A stretch of DNA of 64,000 bases from Actinomycetota bacterium (GCA_009703125.1 WLGS01000002.1:1-64000); one strand, 5' to 3'; positions 17,008-26,608 are shown, counted from the first letter of the stretch. Notes: a model not told the origin generated them from the sequence alone. A program made the numbers and translations.

Positions 17008-18978
17008 CTAGAAGTCGAGGTTGCGCACATCACGTGCGTTGGTGGTGATGAATTTCTTACGACTGTCGACGTCATCGCCCATAAGAACGCTGACGACTTC
17101 ATCAGCAATTGCTGCTTCTTCAATGGTGACTTGCAACAAGGTGCGCGTCATTGAATCCATTGTTGTGCTCTTCAGTTCTTCCCAGTCCATTTCACCCAAG
17201 CCCTTAAGGCGTTGGAATTCTTTTTTGTGATTGGGCTTTTCCTGAAGGAATGCGTCTTTGGCTACGTCGTCTTTGAGATAGATCTTCTCTTTGCCCACTT
17301 CAGTGGAATACAACGGCGGTTGTGCAATGTAGACATAACCGGCTTCCACCATTGGGCGCATCTGTCGATAGAAGAACGTGAGCAACAACGTACGAATATG
17401 GCTGCCGTCCACGTCGGCGTCTGCCAACGCGATGATCTTGTGATAGCGCGCTTTGGTGACATCGAATTCGTCGCCTACTCCGCCACCAATAGCTGTGATG
17501 AGTGCTTGGATTTCGTTGTTCTTGAGCATTTTGTCGAGACGTGCACGTTCGACGTTCAAGATTTTTCCGCGGATCGGCAAGATTGCTTGAGTGCGTGGAT
17601 CGCGCGCATCTACTGCGGTGCCACCTGCAGAGTCACCTTCCACAATGAACAATTCGCTCTCGTCGGGTTTACCGCTTGAGCAGTCCTTCAACTTGTCGGG
17701 CATACCCGCGCCTGCCAAAGCAGTTTTACGGCGCACCGCGTTACGCGCATTTTTTGCAGCGAGTCGAGCTTGTGCAGCAGCAACTGCTTTTTTCACAACT
17801 TTGTTGGCCTCGGTGGGGTTTTCTTCAAACCATTCGGCCAAGTACTTGTTGGTGCTCTTTTGTACGAAGGAACGCATAGGCACGTTGCCAAGTTTTGCTT
17901 TGGTCTGGCCTTCGAACTGTGGCTCGCGCAACTTCACCGCGATGATTGCAGTGATGCCTTCGCGAATATCTTCGCCAAGCAAGTTGTCGTCTTTTTCTTT
18001 CAAAAGATTTTTCTCGCGCGCGTACTTGTTCATCACCGAAGTGAGAGCGGTCTTGAAACCTTCAACGTGCATACCGCCTTCTGTGGTGGAAATGCCGTTG
18101 GCATAACCATGAATGCCTTCGTAATACCCGGTGTTCCACTGAATGGCGATGTCGAGTTGCATGCCTTCGTCTTCATCTTCGTCTTCAAACGAGGCCACTT
18201 TGTTGAACAGTGACTCTTTGGATTGATTGAGATGCTTCACGAAGTCGACAATGCCGCCTTTGTATTGGAAAGTCTCATTGCGTTCTTTGCCTGCGCGTTC
18301 GTCTTCAAAGACAACTTCAAGGCTCTTGTTCAAGAACGCCATGGTTTGCAAACGCTCGGTGACAGTGCGCGCTACAAACTCCACACCTTCGGAAGCAAAG
18401 ATTGTGGGGTCTGGATAGAACGTGACTGAGGTGCCGGTCTTTCGCCCCTTGGCAGGAGTCTTGCCTGTTTTTGCCAACTTGGACTTCACTTTGCCACCAT
18501 CGGTGAATTCCATGGTGTAGCGGTCGCCACCACGATCAATTTCCACAATCACCTTGGTGGACAACGCGTTCACCACGCTGACGCCTACGCCGTGGAGACC
18601 GCCAGAAACCTTGTAGCCCTCGCCGCCAAACTTGCCACCGGCGTGCAACACGGTGAGCACCACTTCTGCGGCGCTTTTGCCCTTATGGGGTCCCGATGGA
18701 TAGGGATCAACGGGAATTCCGCGGCCATTGTCGTCTACGCGGCATCCGCCATCGGCCAACAATGTGATACCCACACGATCACAAAACCCTGCCATGGCTT
18801 CGTCAATGGAGTTGTCGACAACTTCCCAAATGAGGTGGTGAAGACCCGCCAGACCAGTGGATCCGATGTACATACCGGGTCGTTTGCGAACGGGGTCGAG
18901 GCCTTCGAGAACCTGAATATCTTTCGCACCGTAATCGGCGGATGGATTCTTCGCCGGAGCTTTTTTAGATGTTGCCAT
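17008..18978 (-). CDS. gyrB: DNA gyrase subunit B
   Basis: 656 residues. GHKL ATPase motifs are EVVDNSIDEA, DNGRGIPVD and GGLHGVGVSVVNALS. The transducer follows, then the TOPRIM domain with EGDSAGG and DADVDGSHI and a short C-terminal tail ending in RNLDF. It supplies ATP hydrolysis and metal-dependent cleavage chemistry to gyrase. The length is typical of actinobacterial GyrB without the gamma-proteobacterial insertion. It lies between the DUF721 gene and gyrA on the minus strand, the usual dnaA-dnaN-recF-DUF721-gyrB-gyrA order. Confidence 0.98.
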   Translation of the reverse strand: MATSKKAPAKNPSADYGAKDIQVLEGLDPVRKRPGMYIGSTGLAGLHHLIWEVVDNSIDEAMAGFCDRVGITLLADGGCRVDDNGRGIPVDPYPSGPHKGKSAAEVVLTVLHAGGKFGGEGYKVSGGLHGVGVSVVNALSTKVIVEIDRGGDRYTMEFTDGGKVKSKLAKTGKTPAKGRKTGTSVTFYPDPTIFASEGVEFVARTVTERLQTMAFLNKSLEVVFEDERAGKERNETFQYKGGIVDFVKHLNQSKESLFNKVASFEDEDEDEGMQLDIAIQWNTGYYEGIHGYANGISTTEGGMHVEGFKTALTSVMNKYAREKNLLKEKDDNLLGEDIREGITAIIAVKLREPQFEGQTKAKLGNVPMRSFVQKSTNKYLAEWFEENPTEANKVVKKAVAAAQARLAAKNARNAVRRKTALAGAGMPDKLKDCSSGKPDESELFIVEGDSAGGTAVDARDPRTQAILPIRGKILNVERARLDKMLKNNEIQALITAIGGGVGDEFDVTKARYHKIIALADADVDGSHIRTLLLTFFYRQMRPMVEAGYVYIAQPPLYSTEVGKEKIYLKDDVAKDAFLQEKPNHKKEFQRLKGLGEMDWEELKSTTMDSMTRTLLQVTIEEAAIADEVVSVLMGDDVDSRKKFITTNARDVRNLDF

Positions 18979-19034
18979 GGCTCTACCATCCTACCAATGT
19001 GAGTGTGTTGAGATAGGGAACCTCGTAAGTGTTC

Positions 19035-19358
19035 TCAACGGGTGCGTCGTACTTTGATGTGCAATGTGTCAACTTCGTCGCCCACATGTTCTTTCAATGT
19101 GGATAAAAGTTGCGATTCGAGGAACTTCAATTGTGTTGCCCATGCAGGGTCATCTACTTCGACTGTCAATGTTCTTTTTTCCAGTCGTTGAGGTGTGACG
19201 TGATCGGCGATTCCGTCACCCACAATTTGTCGCCAACTTGAAAACAGGCTGATTGCACTGGCCTCATCGGACATTTTCATGCGTCGCAATACCCTGCTCA
19301 ACACATCATTGAGTGGGCTCGGCGGTTTGCCTGGCGGAATGTCTTCGTGATCAGTCAT
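19035..19358 (-). CDS. DUF721/DciA-like protein
   Basis: 107 residues. The core LNDVLSRVLRRMKMSDE...WRQIVGDGIADHVTPQRLEKRTLTVEVDDPAWATQLKFLESQLLSTL is the DUF721 (DciA) domain, a KH-like fold that acts as the ancestral loader or partner of the replicative helicase DnaB in bacteria lacking DnaC/DnaI. I chose the ATG at 19358, which overlaps the recF stop in the pattern ATGACTGA; an ATG at 19379 is possible. A perfect DnaA box (19098-19106) falls within the coding sequence, probably by chance. Confidence 0.88.
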   Translation of the reverse strand: MTDHEDIPPGKPPSPLNDVLSRVLRRMKMSDEASAISLFSSWRQIVGDGIADHVTPQRLEKRTLTVEVDDPAWATQLKFLESQLLSTLKEHVGDEVDTLHIKVRRTR

Positions 19359-20436
19359 CGTGGGTGACCACTGTGCCATGTGCGATGTGGATGATGGTGT
19401 CGGGTTGCGCCGCAGGAGGCAAAGGTTGCGCGGTGGTTATCAACACTTGCCCCTCAGGCATGTGACGCAAAAGTGCCTCGCAGCGCTGTGGATCAAGTTC
19501 GCTCAACACATCATCGAGGATGAGAAGTGGTGCTGTGCCCACCACATCGGTCACTAAACGATGAATACCTAAGCGAAGCGCCAGGGCCAAAGTGCGACAC
19601 TCCCCCTGGGATGCATGAGATTTGGCCGACATCCCTTTCACATGGAGGACCACGTCGTCGCGGTGGGGCCCGACACTGGTGACTGCTCGTCGTACATCTT
19701 CGGCGCGAGATTCAGCCAAGGCCGCCGCCAAACCAGTGCGGCGCCATTCGGGCTCATAGACCACATCAATGGCGGTGGGTTCCCCGGCAAGCGATTCATA
19801 GGCCTCGCGGACATAGGGGCTCAAGCGGGCGATGAGTTTTGCGCGGGCTTCTCCCAGTTGGGCTCCCTTGAGGGCAAATTGGCTATCCCAGACGTCAAGT
19901 GTTGTTTCAATCTCTGGGGTCAGCCGACCCATTGCTTGTTTCAACAAGGAGTTGCGCTGGCGGATGATGCGATCAACTTCGCGGCGCAAAGCGTCATTGC
20001 GTGGAGCAAGTGCGGTGAGCGCATCGTCCATCATGTCGCGCCGCACTGCTGGGCCTTCATACACAAGCTGTAAATCAGTAGGGGCAAATACAGTGCAGCG
20101 CACTACTCCCAACAAGTCATGCACGCGCGCTAAGCGTTGCTTGTTGACAAGAACGCGATTGCGCCCTGCGCGATTAATTTCTGCTTCCACCAAAATCTCG
20201 CGGCCATCATCATGTGTGATGAGCGCACGTACATATGCAGTGTCGCAACCTTCTCGCACTAACGCATCGTTTTGCACGCCTCGAAAACTTCGCAACGTAG
20301 AGAGATAGCTCATTGCTTCCACAAGGCTTGTTTTGCCTTGTGCATTTTTTCCTACGACAGCCGTGACGCCTTCATGCAGTTCAATAACGCCGTGTTCATA
20401 CACACGAAAGTTTGTGAGCTCTATACGGCGGATCAC
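19351..20436 (-). CDS. recF: DNA replication and repair protein RecF
   Basis: 361 residues of the SMC-like ABC ATPase type. Walker A is GKNAQGKT (residues 29-36). The signature region SHASQGECRTLALALRLG and Walker B LLILDDVLSELD are intact. It loads RecA at single-stranded gaps together with RecO and RecR. The GTG start at 20436 follows the dnaN stop almost directly, and the 3' end overlaps the DUF721 gene. Confidence 0.97.
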   Translation of the reverse strand: MIRRIELTNFRVYEHGVIELHEGVTAVVGKNAQGKTSLVEAMSYLSTLRSFRGVQNDALVREGCDTAYVRALITHDDGREILVEAEINRAGRNRVLVNKQRLARVHDLLGVVRCTVFAPTDLQLVYEGPAVRRDMMDDALTALAPRNDALRREVDRIIRQRNSLLKQAMGRLTPEIETTLDVWDSQFALKGAQLGEARAKLIARLSPYVREAYESLAGEPTAIDVVYEPEWRRTGLAAALAESRAEDVRRAVTSVGPHRDDVVLHVKGMSAKSHASQGECRTLALALRLGIHRLVTDVVGTAPLLILDDVLSELDPQRCEALLRHMPEGQVLITTAQPLPPAAQPDTIIHIAHGTVVTHDD

Positions 20437-20437
20437 G

Positions 20438-21526
20438 TCAGAGACGTTGTGGCATCAACAAGTACAGATAGCCATCGTTGCCGACGGGCTGAATGATTGC
20501 AGGCTTGTTGGGAACGCTTGTAGAAATCGTGACTTCTTCTGATCCACACGCATCAACGCCGTTTGCAAGATATTCAGAGTTGAACGCAACCGTGATGTCT
20601 TCGCCGGTGAAACGCGCATCGAGATCTTCCACGCTGGTGGAACCATCGGTCAGTGTGACTGTGAGGCGCATTCCTTCCTCTGACATGCGAATGCGTACTG
20701 GTGTGGTATCTGATGCAAGAACGCGTGTGCGGCGCAGCGCATCCAACAATTCTTCACGATTCACAGTGGCTAAATTGCTGTTGTTTTTCGGGATGATTGT
20801 TTGATACGGCGGATACTCAGCATTAATCAATCGTGTCGACAAACTCATTGTCGGTGATTGGAACGTTGCATCCACTTCGTTAAAGCGAATAGTGATGTCA
20901 TCTGCAATATCGAGCAAGCGCTGCAACTCATTCAACGCGCGCGCAGGAATCAAAAACGAATCGCTTGACAGTCCGCTTGTTCCCTCGAGGTCACGCATTG
21001 CTAAGCGATAACCGTCGGTTGCAACAAGACGAATTCCTTTGTCGGTGGAAGTCATTAACACTGCCGACAAGTGATGCTTTTGTGGATCAGTACTTGCTGC
21101 TTGCACAACTTGTGCGAGCGCTGCTTTGAATTCGTTAGAAGAAATTGTGAACGGCTCACCGGTTGATGTTGCGGTGCGAGGAAACTCGACAGCGTTCAAA
21201 GTAGGAACCGTGAATTGTGAACGTTGCGCGGAAATTGTTGCGTTGTCGCCAGCGAACTCAACGGTGACTTTTCCGCTTGGCATTACTCGCACAATGTCGT
21301 TCAACATGCGTGCGCTTACTAGGCCTTGCCCGTCGGTGTCGCCACCAACAGACAAAGTGAACTGCAAAGCAATGTCTTGATCGGTACTGGATGCAGTCAA
21401 TGTGTCGCCAGTAAGAATCATTTTCACACCGGCGAGTGCTGGGGTGCCTGCGTTACGCGAGGATGCGATACGTGCCAATGCGCCAAGAGCCTCGGCAAGA
21501 ATTCCTTGTTCGCTTTTGAACTTCAT
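20438..21526 (-). CDS. dnaN: DNA polymerase III beta sliding clamp
   Basis: 362 residues forming three clamp domains (about 1-120, 125-240, 245-362). The conserved ending YLLMPQRL lines the clamp-binding pocket. The dimer encircles DNA and tethers polymerase and other partners. The ATG at 21526 is followed by MKFKSEQG. The gene lies downstream of dnaA, separated by a 285-base region with DnaA boxes, and is directly followed by recF. Confidence 0.98.
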   Translation of the reverse strand: MKFKSEQGILAEALGALARIASSRNAGTPALAGVKMILTGDTLTASSTDQDIALQFTLSVGGDTDGQGLVSARMLNDIVRVMPSGKVTVEFAGDNATISAQRSQFTVPTLNAVEFPRTATSTGEPFTISSNEFKAALAQVVQAASTDPQKHHLSAVLMTSTDKGIRLVATDGYRLAMRDLEGTSGLSSDSFLIPARALNELQRLLDIADDITIRFNEVDATFQSPTMSLSTRLINAEYPPYQTIIPKNNSNLATVNREELLDALRRTRVLASDTTPVRIRMSEEGMRLTVTLTDGSTSVEDLDARFTGEDITVAFNSEYLANGVDACGSEEVTISTSVPNKPAIIQPVGNDGYLYLLMPQRL

Positions 21527-21811
21527 GCTGCGTCTTTCAGTCGTGTGGGCTCAGTGTAAATGCTTGCGATTACCGAAGCCGTGAAGTGATGTATATAGAT
21601 AATGTTTGTAATAAGGGCTGTGGATTGTGGATGAACTACATCTAAGCCTTGTGGTTGGTGGAAAGACCATGTGCACGGCCAGGTGTGTGTTTTCACATCT
21701 TTCATCGGTGCAACTTGGTTGCTTGTGGAAGACAGGGGGTTTATGCCCTGTTCCTCACAAGTGCCCCACACCGATGTCCCCATGAAATTCACAGCCACAA
21801 TTCCTTGTTTT
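21527..21811. other. oriC: dnaA-dnaN intergenic region, origin candidate
   Basis: 285 bases without a gene. Two DnaA-box-like sequences on the minus strand overlap by two bases: TGTGGATTG (21619-21627) and TGTGGATGA (21626-21634; one mismatch to the consensus TTATCCACA read on the other strand). Just beside them is an AT-rich stretch at about 21585-21613 containing GTATATAGATAATG, which could be the unwinding element. A further weak box is at 21724-21732. This is the classical actinobacterial place for oriC, but the box number here is low. Confidence 0.5.
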
Positions 21812-23182
21812 CTATGAATTCTTGATGCGGCCGATGATGTCGGTCACTTGGTCGAATGTGGCTTTGTCCTCACGCATGAGGCGCTGGGTCTTCTCTACGG
21901 CATGAATCACGGTGGTGTGATCACGGCCTCCAAAGAGTCGAGCGATGGCGGGATAGCTCAACTCGGTCATGTCGCGGAAGACGTACATGGCGATCTGGCG
22001 AGCCGACACCAAGGGGCGCTGACGGGACTTACCCTTCAGGGCCTCCACCGTGAAGCCCACATATCCCGCGATCTCGGCGAGCATTTCCTCGTCGGTGCGG
22101 TGCTTAGGAGCTGTTGCGGTGAGAAGGTCGGCCAGTTGTTGTTCCGCCATGGTGATGGAAGGTGCTTCTCGGGTGAGGTTGGCATAGGCCGTCACTCGGA
22201 TAAGGGCACCCTCTAATTCACGGATGTTGGAGGTGATATTGGTGGCAATGAACTCCAAAACGTCATCTGGCAAGGGAGTGTTGTCCCTTTCGGCCTTATT
22301 TCTCAAGATGGCGAGGCGAGTTTCCATATCTGGGGGCTGAATGTCGGTAATGAGGCCCCAACGGAAGCGCCCGCGGAGTCGATCTTCGAGGGTGGGGATG
22401 GCATCTGGCATTCGGTCCGACGAGATAACGATCTGTTTGTTGGCTCCGTGGAGGGAGTTGAAGGTGTGGAAAAACTCCTCCTGGAGACCCTCTTTTCCTT
22501 CCATGAACTGAATGTCATCAATGAGCAAAACATCCACGTCTCGGTAGCGACGTTTGAACGCCGCGGTGGTGTTTGTGCGAATCGCGTCGACGTATTCGTT
22601 CAAGAAAGTTTCGGTGGAGACATAACGCACTTCGTAGTGCGCGTAGTGCGCATGCACGTACCAACCGATTGCTTGCAAGAGGTGTGTCTTGCCAAGTCCG
22701 GCTGAACCGTAAATGAACAGAGGGTTGTACGAACGCGCAGGAGTTTCGGCAACGCGCAATGCAGCCGCGAGTGCGAACTGGTTAGAGGCGCCCTTCACGA
22801 AGTTTTCAAAGGTGTAACGAGGATTGAGGCCAATCACGTTTCCCTTGCCGTTATTGGGTTGTACGGCTTTTTGAGGCGCTGTCTCCACATCGAGATCATC
22901 GATGTCGTCAAGAACTGTGTCGTCGGCTAACGCCACATCGCTGATGTCGATAATCAGCTCACGATCGCTCTCACCGATCTCGTCGAGAGCGTCGATAACG
23001 AGAGGTCTGTAGCGAGTCACGATGCGATCACGCACGTGTGCATTAGGAACTTGCAATCGCAAAGAATCGTCTTCACTTGTCACAGCGACAACGTCATTGA
23101 AAGTGGAGTACCAAACTCCCTCTGACACTTGTGCTTTGAGAAGTTGTGCCGTGGCATTCCACACTGCTTCGTGGTTGCTCAT
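21812..23182 (-). CDS. dnaA: Chromosomal replication initiator DnaA
   Basis: 456 residues. Domain I occupies about 1-85 and an acidic linker about 86-115. The AAA+ domain has Walker A GSAGLGKT (159-166) and Walker B LLIDDIQF. The C-terminal DNA-binding domain contains [13 protein letters not shown], the DnaA signature. The frame stays open far upstream, but the ATG at 23182 has a perfect AGGAGG six bases before it and gives the normal family start. DnaA-box groups flank the gene on both sides, suggesting autoregulation. Confidence 0.98.
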   Translation of the reverse strand: MSNHEAVWNATAQLLKAQVSEGVWYSTFNDVVAVTSEDDSLRLQVPNAHVRDRIVTRYRPLVIDALDEIGESDRELIIDISDVALADDTVLDDIDDLDVETAPQKAVQPNNGKGNVIGLNPRYTFENFVKGASNQFALAAALRVAETPARSYNPLFIYGSAGLGKTHLLQAIGWYVHAHYAHYEVRYVSTETFLNEYVDAIRTNTTAAFKRRYRDVDVLLIDDIQFMEGKEGLQEEFFHTFNSLHGANKQIVISSDRMPDAIPTLEDRLRGRFRWGLITDIQPPDMETRLAILRNKAERDNTPLPDDVLEFIATNITSNIRELEGALIRVTAYANLTREAPSITMAEQQLADLLTATAPKHRTDEEMLAEIAGYVGFTVEALKGKSRQRPLVSARQIAMYVFRDMTELSYPAIARLFGGRDHTTVIHAVEKTQRLMREDKATFDQVTDIIGRIKNS

Positions 23183-23435
23183 CTTGTGCCTCCTCAGATG
23201 TCGTCCACAACACAATCCACAGGGTGTGGATATGTGCTCCGGGCGAATTGCCCGGATAGACGAAAGTAGCAGTACCTGTGGATTGTGCAAATTTGAGCGT
23301 CTCAGGTGCCCTACGTTGCATTTCGTGGGGTGGCGCCCGTTAGCCTTGTGGAAGGTTTTCGTCTCGTGCCGCTGGCACAGGAAGACCTCCATAGACCTCG
23401 CGCTCCCTCGTGGAGCTTGTCCCATAGGAGCCGCC
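23183..23435. other. dnaA-rpmH divergent region with DnaA boxes, origin candidate
   Basis: 253 bases at the point where transcription diverges. DnaA-like boxes: TCGTCCACA (23201-23209, plus), CAATCCACA (23213-23221, plus), TGTGGATAT (23225-23233, minus) and TGTGGATTG (23277-23285, minus). Each differs from TTATCCACA by one or two bases. A 7-bp inverted repeat TCCGGGC-GAATT-GCCCGGA (23238-23256) sits between the third and fourth boxes. The region must also hold the dnaA and rpmH promoters. It may act as part of oriC or as the autoregulated dnaA promoter. Confidence 0.55.
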
Positions 23436-23570
23436 ATGAAGCGCACCTTTCAACCCAACAACCGACGCAAAGCACGCAAGCATGGCTTCCGTGCGCGCAT
23501 GAGCACTCGAGCTGGCCGGGCCATCTTGAAGTCGCGTCGGGCCAAGGGTCGTCACCGCCTCAGCGCTTGA
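23436..23570 (+). CDS. rpmH: 50S ribosomal protein L34
   Basis: 44 residues, starting [19 protein letters not shown] and ending GRHRLSA, the nearly invariant L34 sequence. It is a small basic rRNA-binding protein of the large subunit. AGGAG lies seven bases before the ATG. The stop codon overlaps the TTG start of rnpA by four bases (TTGA), coupling the two as in many bacteria. Confidence 0.98.
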   Translation: MKRTFQPNNRRKARKHGFRARMSTRAGRAILKSRRAKGRHRLSA

Positions 23571-23902
23571 TCGGTCGTATCCAGAACCGAGCAGCCTTCC
23601 TTCGGCTTCGCCAGGAGGGAATCCATGTTCGTTCCGGACCCCTGTCGTGCACCATGTTCGTTGACGCTTCTCTTCCCTCTCCCCAGGTGGGTTACGCCTT
23701 GGGTCGCCCCTTTGGGTCTGCCGTGCGCCGCAACAGATTGCGCCGCCAACTTCGTGAATTAGTGAAAACCCGTGAATCGGCGATGGTTGCCGGGGTATAC
23801 GTGTTTGGTGCATCTCGCCGTGCCGACGGCACAGAGTTCTCCGAACTGGCCAAGCACCTCGATCGCTTGCTGGCCAAGGTGTCAGAAAAGGTGGGGTCAT
23901 GA
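23567..23902 (+). CDS. rnpA: Ribonuclease P protein component
   Basis: 111 residues. It contains [20 protein letters not shown] at the start and the signature [21 protein letters not shown], which binds the RNA subunit during tRNA 5'-end maturation. I chose the TTG at 23567, overlapping the rpmH stop, because the domain begins right there. The frame is open farther upstream through rpmH, but no start codon or ribosome site supports a longer form. The stop overlaps the yidD start (ATGA). Confidence 0.95.
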   Translation: MIGRIQNRAAFLRLRQEGIHVRSGPLSCTMFVDASLPSPQVGYALGRPFGSAVRRNRLRRQLRELVKTRESAMVAGVYVFGASRRADGTEFSELAKHLDRLLAKVSEKVGS

Positions 23903-24165
23903 GTTGCGCACACGACACACACCCCCCCGAGACACCCCGTATTCAAGGTGGGTTGCTTCGTGCAATTCATTGGTATCAGGTGGCCCGAGAGGGTCGACCC
24001 TCCCCTTGCCGGTTTTGGCCTTCTTGTTCTGAATATGCCGTGGAGGCTATTTCTGTCCATGGTTCTGGCCGCGGTACGTGGCTTGCTATCCGTCGGTTGT
24101 CCCGGTGTCGCCCGTTTGGGCCCTCCGGGGTTGACCCCGTCCCCGCCCCTAAAGGGCATGCCTAA
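23899..24165 (+). CDS. yidD: Membrane protein insertion efficiency factor YidD
   Basis: 88 residues. The core [27 protein letters not shown] with its conserved cysteines and [15 protein letters not shown] is the YidD (UPF0161) signature. The protein sits at the membrane surface and aids YidC-dependent insertion. The N-terminal leader of about 20 residues is polar and variable. It overlaps rnpA by four bases and ends 11 bases before yidC. Confidence 0.96.
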   Translation: MSCAHDTHPPETPRIQGGLLRAIHWYQVAREGRPSPCRFWPSCSEYAVEAISVHGSGRGTWLAIRRLSRCRPFGPSGVDPVPAPKGHA

Positions 24166-24176
24166 GAGAGGCTTTC

Positions 24177-25118
24177 ATGTTTGACGTATTTTTCCAATCA
24201 GCTGCATGGCTCATCGACACCTTCTATGACTGGGTGGGCGAATACACCGTTGCCATTTCGATGGTTTCGGTGGCAATCATGTTGCTCATCACGCCCTTGA
24301 CGCTCAAGAGCACCAAGGGAATGTTGGAGATGCAACGCCTCCAGCCCGAGATGAAGCGTCTCCAGAATGAATTTCGCGGAGATCGCCAACAGCTGAACCA
24401 AGAAATGATGAAGCTCTACCAGGAGCACAAGGTGAACCCCTTGGCTTCCTGCTTGCCATTGCTGGCCCAGATGCCGGTGTTCATCATCATGTTCCAGGTG
24501 CTCAGTGGCCTCACCCGTAAGGGCGCCGACGGCACTTTCGACCCCAAGTACATCCCTGAGGACACCGCCCTCTATCAATCGCTAGATAAGGCAACCGAGA
24601 TGTTGTCGTTCGGTTTGAACCTGGCGGTCACCCCTGCCGAGGCCATGGGAGACAACTTTGTGAAGGGCCTCCCCTACGCATTGCTGATCGTGGCGCTTGG
24701 CGGATTGTTTTTCGTCCAGCAGCGCATGGTGGCAAGCCGTGCGGTGAGCCCAACGATGTCGCCCATGCAGGCCAAGATCATGCAGTACCTGCCCGTGGCA
24801 TTTGCTGTGTTCCAAGTGTTTCTGCCCACCAGCCTTGTGGCGTATTACATGGTCCAGGCCATTTTCCGCATTGTGCAACAGGGCTACATCACCCGTCGCT
24901 TCTATGGCGAGAACGGTCTTGGTCGCGAAGCCCAAGAGGCAAGTGTCAAAGCCCGAGAGATTGGCAAGGACGACTCTGCTAAATCCAGCAAGCAGAAGAA
25001 TGAACAAAAGCAAGCACCTGCTCCTATTCAGAGCAAGCGTGTGACGCCAGGAAAGAATCGCCCCACCCCAAGTGGACGACCTGCTCGCCCGGTTCCACCG
25101 AGCAAGCGCAACAAATAA
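24177..25118 (+). CDS. yidC: Membrane protein insertase YidC
   Basis: 313 residues. A membrane segment near residues 22-42 leads into the conserved hydrophilic hairpin LKSTKGMLEMQRLQPEMKRLQNEF, then PLASCLPLLAQMPVFIIMFQ and further membrane helices (about 150-175 and 205-235). The C-terminal tail of about 70 residues is very rich in Lys, Arg and Pro and probably contacts ribosomes, as in other short actinobacterial YidC/Oxa1 proteins. No large periplasmic domain is present, as expected outside Gram-negatives. Confidence 0.97.
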   Translation: MFDVFFQSAAWLIDTFYDWVGEYTVAISMVSVAIMLLITPLTLKSTKGMLEMQRLQPEMKRLQNEFRGDRQQLNQEMMKLYQEHKVNPLASCLPLLAQMPVFIIMFQVLSGLTRKGADGTFDPKYIPEDTALYQSLDKATEMLSFGLNLAVTPAEAMGDNFVKGLPYALLIVALGGLFFVQQRMVASRAVSPTMSPMQAKIMQYLPVAFAVFQVFLPTSLVAYYMVQAIFRIVQQGYITRRFYGENGLGREAQEASVKAREIGKDDSAKSSKQKNEQKQAPAPIQSKRVTPGKNRPTPSGRPARPVPPSKRNK

Positions 25119-25170
25119 ATCGCGACTGTATTGAACAGACAGAACAGTCATCACAGAAAAAGAGGATCCC

Positions 25171-25956
25171 ATGCAGTGGGTTGAAACAACAGGGAACACC
25201 CTGGAAGAAGCAAAAGAAGCAGCACTTGACCAGTTGGGTGTAGCCGAAGACGACGCCGAGTTCGAAGTCGTTGACGAGCCCAAGCAGGGACTCTTCGGCC
25301 GTACTCGTGGAGAAGCTCGCGTACGCGCGCGCGTCAAGCCCACTAGCCCGCGCGGCAAAACCGGTGAACGTCGTCCCCGTCGTGAAAAGACAGGCGAGCG
25401 TCGTGAACAAAAGCCACGCAACGAAGGCCGTCAGCGCAACAACGACCGACCAGCCCGCGAGCCACGTGAACCCCGTGAACCCCGCGAAAAGGTTGAAGTC
25501 GACCCCGCTTTGGTGGGCCAAGCGGCAAGCGAGTTCTTGTCAGGATTGGCCACAGCTTTTGGCGTGCAGAGCACTGTGTCGGTGAACCGCGAAGAAGACG
25601 ACATCGAGGTACGCCTCGAAGGAAGCGACCTTGGACTCATGGTGGGCCCAGGTGGAGCGACCTTGTTGGCCATTCAAGATCTCACCCGCGTGGCAAGCCA
25701 ACGTCGTCTCGGAGATCAAGACACCCGCTTGCGCATTGACATTGCCGGATACCGCGAACGCCGCAAAGAGGCATTGAGCCGCTTTGCGCACAAGGTGGCC
25801 GCAGAAGTGAAGGAAACAGGATCGTCACGCATGCTCGAGCCCATGTCATCGGCTGATCGCAAGATTGTGCACGACACCTTGGCAGAGTTTGAGGGCGTCA
25901 CCACACGCTCTGAGGGCGATGACCCTCGCCGTCGTGTGGTTGTGGAACCTGCGTAA
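25171..25956 (+). CDS. jag: RNA-binding protein Jag/KhpB
   Basis: 261 residues. A Jag_N domain (about 1-50, VETTGNTLEEAKEAALDQLG) is followed by a long Arg-, Glu- and Pro-rich disordered linker (about 50-110), a KH domain (about 115-190, GLMVGPGGATLLAIQDLTR) and an R3H domain (about 195-255, RLRIDIAGYRERRKEAL...). KhpB proteins bind RNA and influence cell elongation and division in Gram-positives. It follows yidC as in nearly all relatives. A strong terminator lies directly downstream. Confidence 0.95.
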   Translation: MQWVETTGNTLEEAKEAALDQLGVAEDDAEFEVVDEPKQGLFGRTRGEARVRARVKPTSPRGKTGERRPRREKTGERREQKPRNEGRQRNNDRPAREPREPREPREKVEVDPALVGQAASEFLSGLATAFGVQSTVSVNREEDDIEVRLEGSDLGLMVGPGGATLLAIQDLTRVASQRRLGDQDTRLRIDIAGYRERRKEALSRFAHKVAAEVKETGSSRMLEPMSSADRKIVHDTLAEFEGVTTRSEGDDPRRRVVVEPA

Positions 25957-25978
25957 CGCATACAGCTTCAAGAGATTT

Positions 25979-26006
25979 GGCCCGCCGAAAGGCGGGCCTT
26001 TTCTTT
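25979..26006 (+). terminator. Rho-independent terminator after jag
   Basis: A perfect 8-bp stem GGCCCGCC-GAAA-GGCGGGCC with a stable GNRA tetraloop is followed by TTTTCTTTT. It separates the rpmH-jag operon from rsmG. Confidence 0.93.
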
Positions 26007-26025
26007 TGCCCACTACAGTCGAGGC

Positions 26026-26574
26026 GTGAATTCTCGCCGCACCGTTGCCGATGTCTTGCGGACCGCACAACGTGTGGGCACCTTGGGTGATCGCCCGATT
26101 GATGAAGTGATTGCCCATGCGCAGCAGTTTGTGGATGCACTAGATACAGCAGCGCACCGGGTCATTGACCTCGGCACAGGCGCGGGAGTTCCTGGCCTGG
26201 TGATTGCCGAGGCTCGTCCCGAGCTGGTACTCACCTTGGTGGACAGGCGCCAAACTCGAATGGATGCCCTGCGGATGGCGGTGAATGGTTTGGGATGGGC
26301 CGACCGAATTCAGGTGCTCACTGCCGAGGTGGAGTCTCTTGGCGAAGATGCGGACCACGCGGGAACCTATGACGCGGTGGTGTGCCGTGGGTTCGCCAAT
26401 CCGGAGACCACTGCCACCCTGGCGCGACCCTTCCTAAAAAACGGAGGAAGCCTGATCGTGTCCGAACCACCCGTTTTTGACCCTTCCAGATGGCCTATCG
26501 AGCTCTGCACTAAGGCCCATTTTGAGCCCCCCATTTTCCTTCCCGGAGTGGTTGTTTTGCGGGTTACCCCTTAG
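26026..26574 (+). CDS. rsmG: 16S rRNA (guanine-N7) methyltransferase RsmG
   Basis: 182 residues. The class I methyltransferase motif I is VIDLGTGAGVPGLVIA (about 46-61), followed by LVDRRQTRMDAL and the RGFANPE segment of the GidB/RsmG family. It methylates the G527-equivalent in 16S rRNA; loss gives low-level streptomycin resistance in other bacteria. It begins with GTG, 20 bases after the terminator, so it needs its own promoter. The parS cluster starts 18 bases after its stop. Confidence 0.95.
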   Translation: MNSRRTVADVLRTAQRVGTLGDRPIDEVIAHAQQFVDALDTAAHRVIDLGTGAGVPGLVIAEARPELVLTLVDRRQTRMDALRMAVNGLGWADRIQVLTAEVESLGEDADHAGTYDAVVCRGFANPETTATLARPFLKNGGSLIVSEPPVFDPSRWPIELCTKAHFEPPIFLPGVVVLRVTP

Positions 26575-26592
26575 AAAATAAGGGTCTGGGAA

Positions 26593-26608
26593 TGTTTCAC
26601 GTGAAACA
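26593..26608. other. parS site 1
   Basis: TGTTTCACGTGAAACA, an exact match to the universal ParB-binding 16-mer palindrome. Confidence 0.98.

Noticed and set aside
19098-19106. Perfect DnaA box inside the DUF721 gene
   Set aside because: It is single and within coding sequence, so it is likely to be chance.
23306-23566. Long upstream extension of rnpA through rpmH, as in Thermus
   Set aside because: The frame is open, but there is no start codon near the rpmH ribosome site and the composition looks like an out-of-frame reading of rpmH. TTG 23567 begins the known domain.
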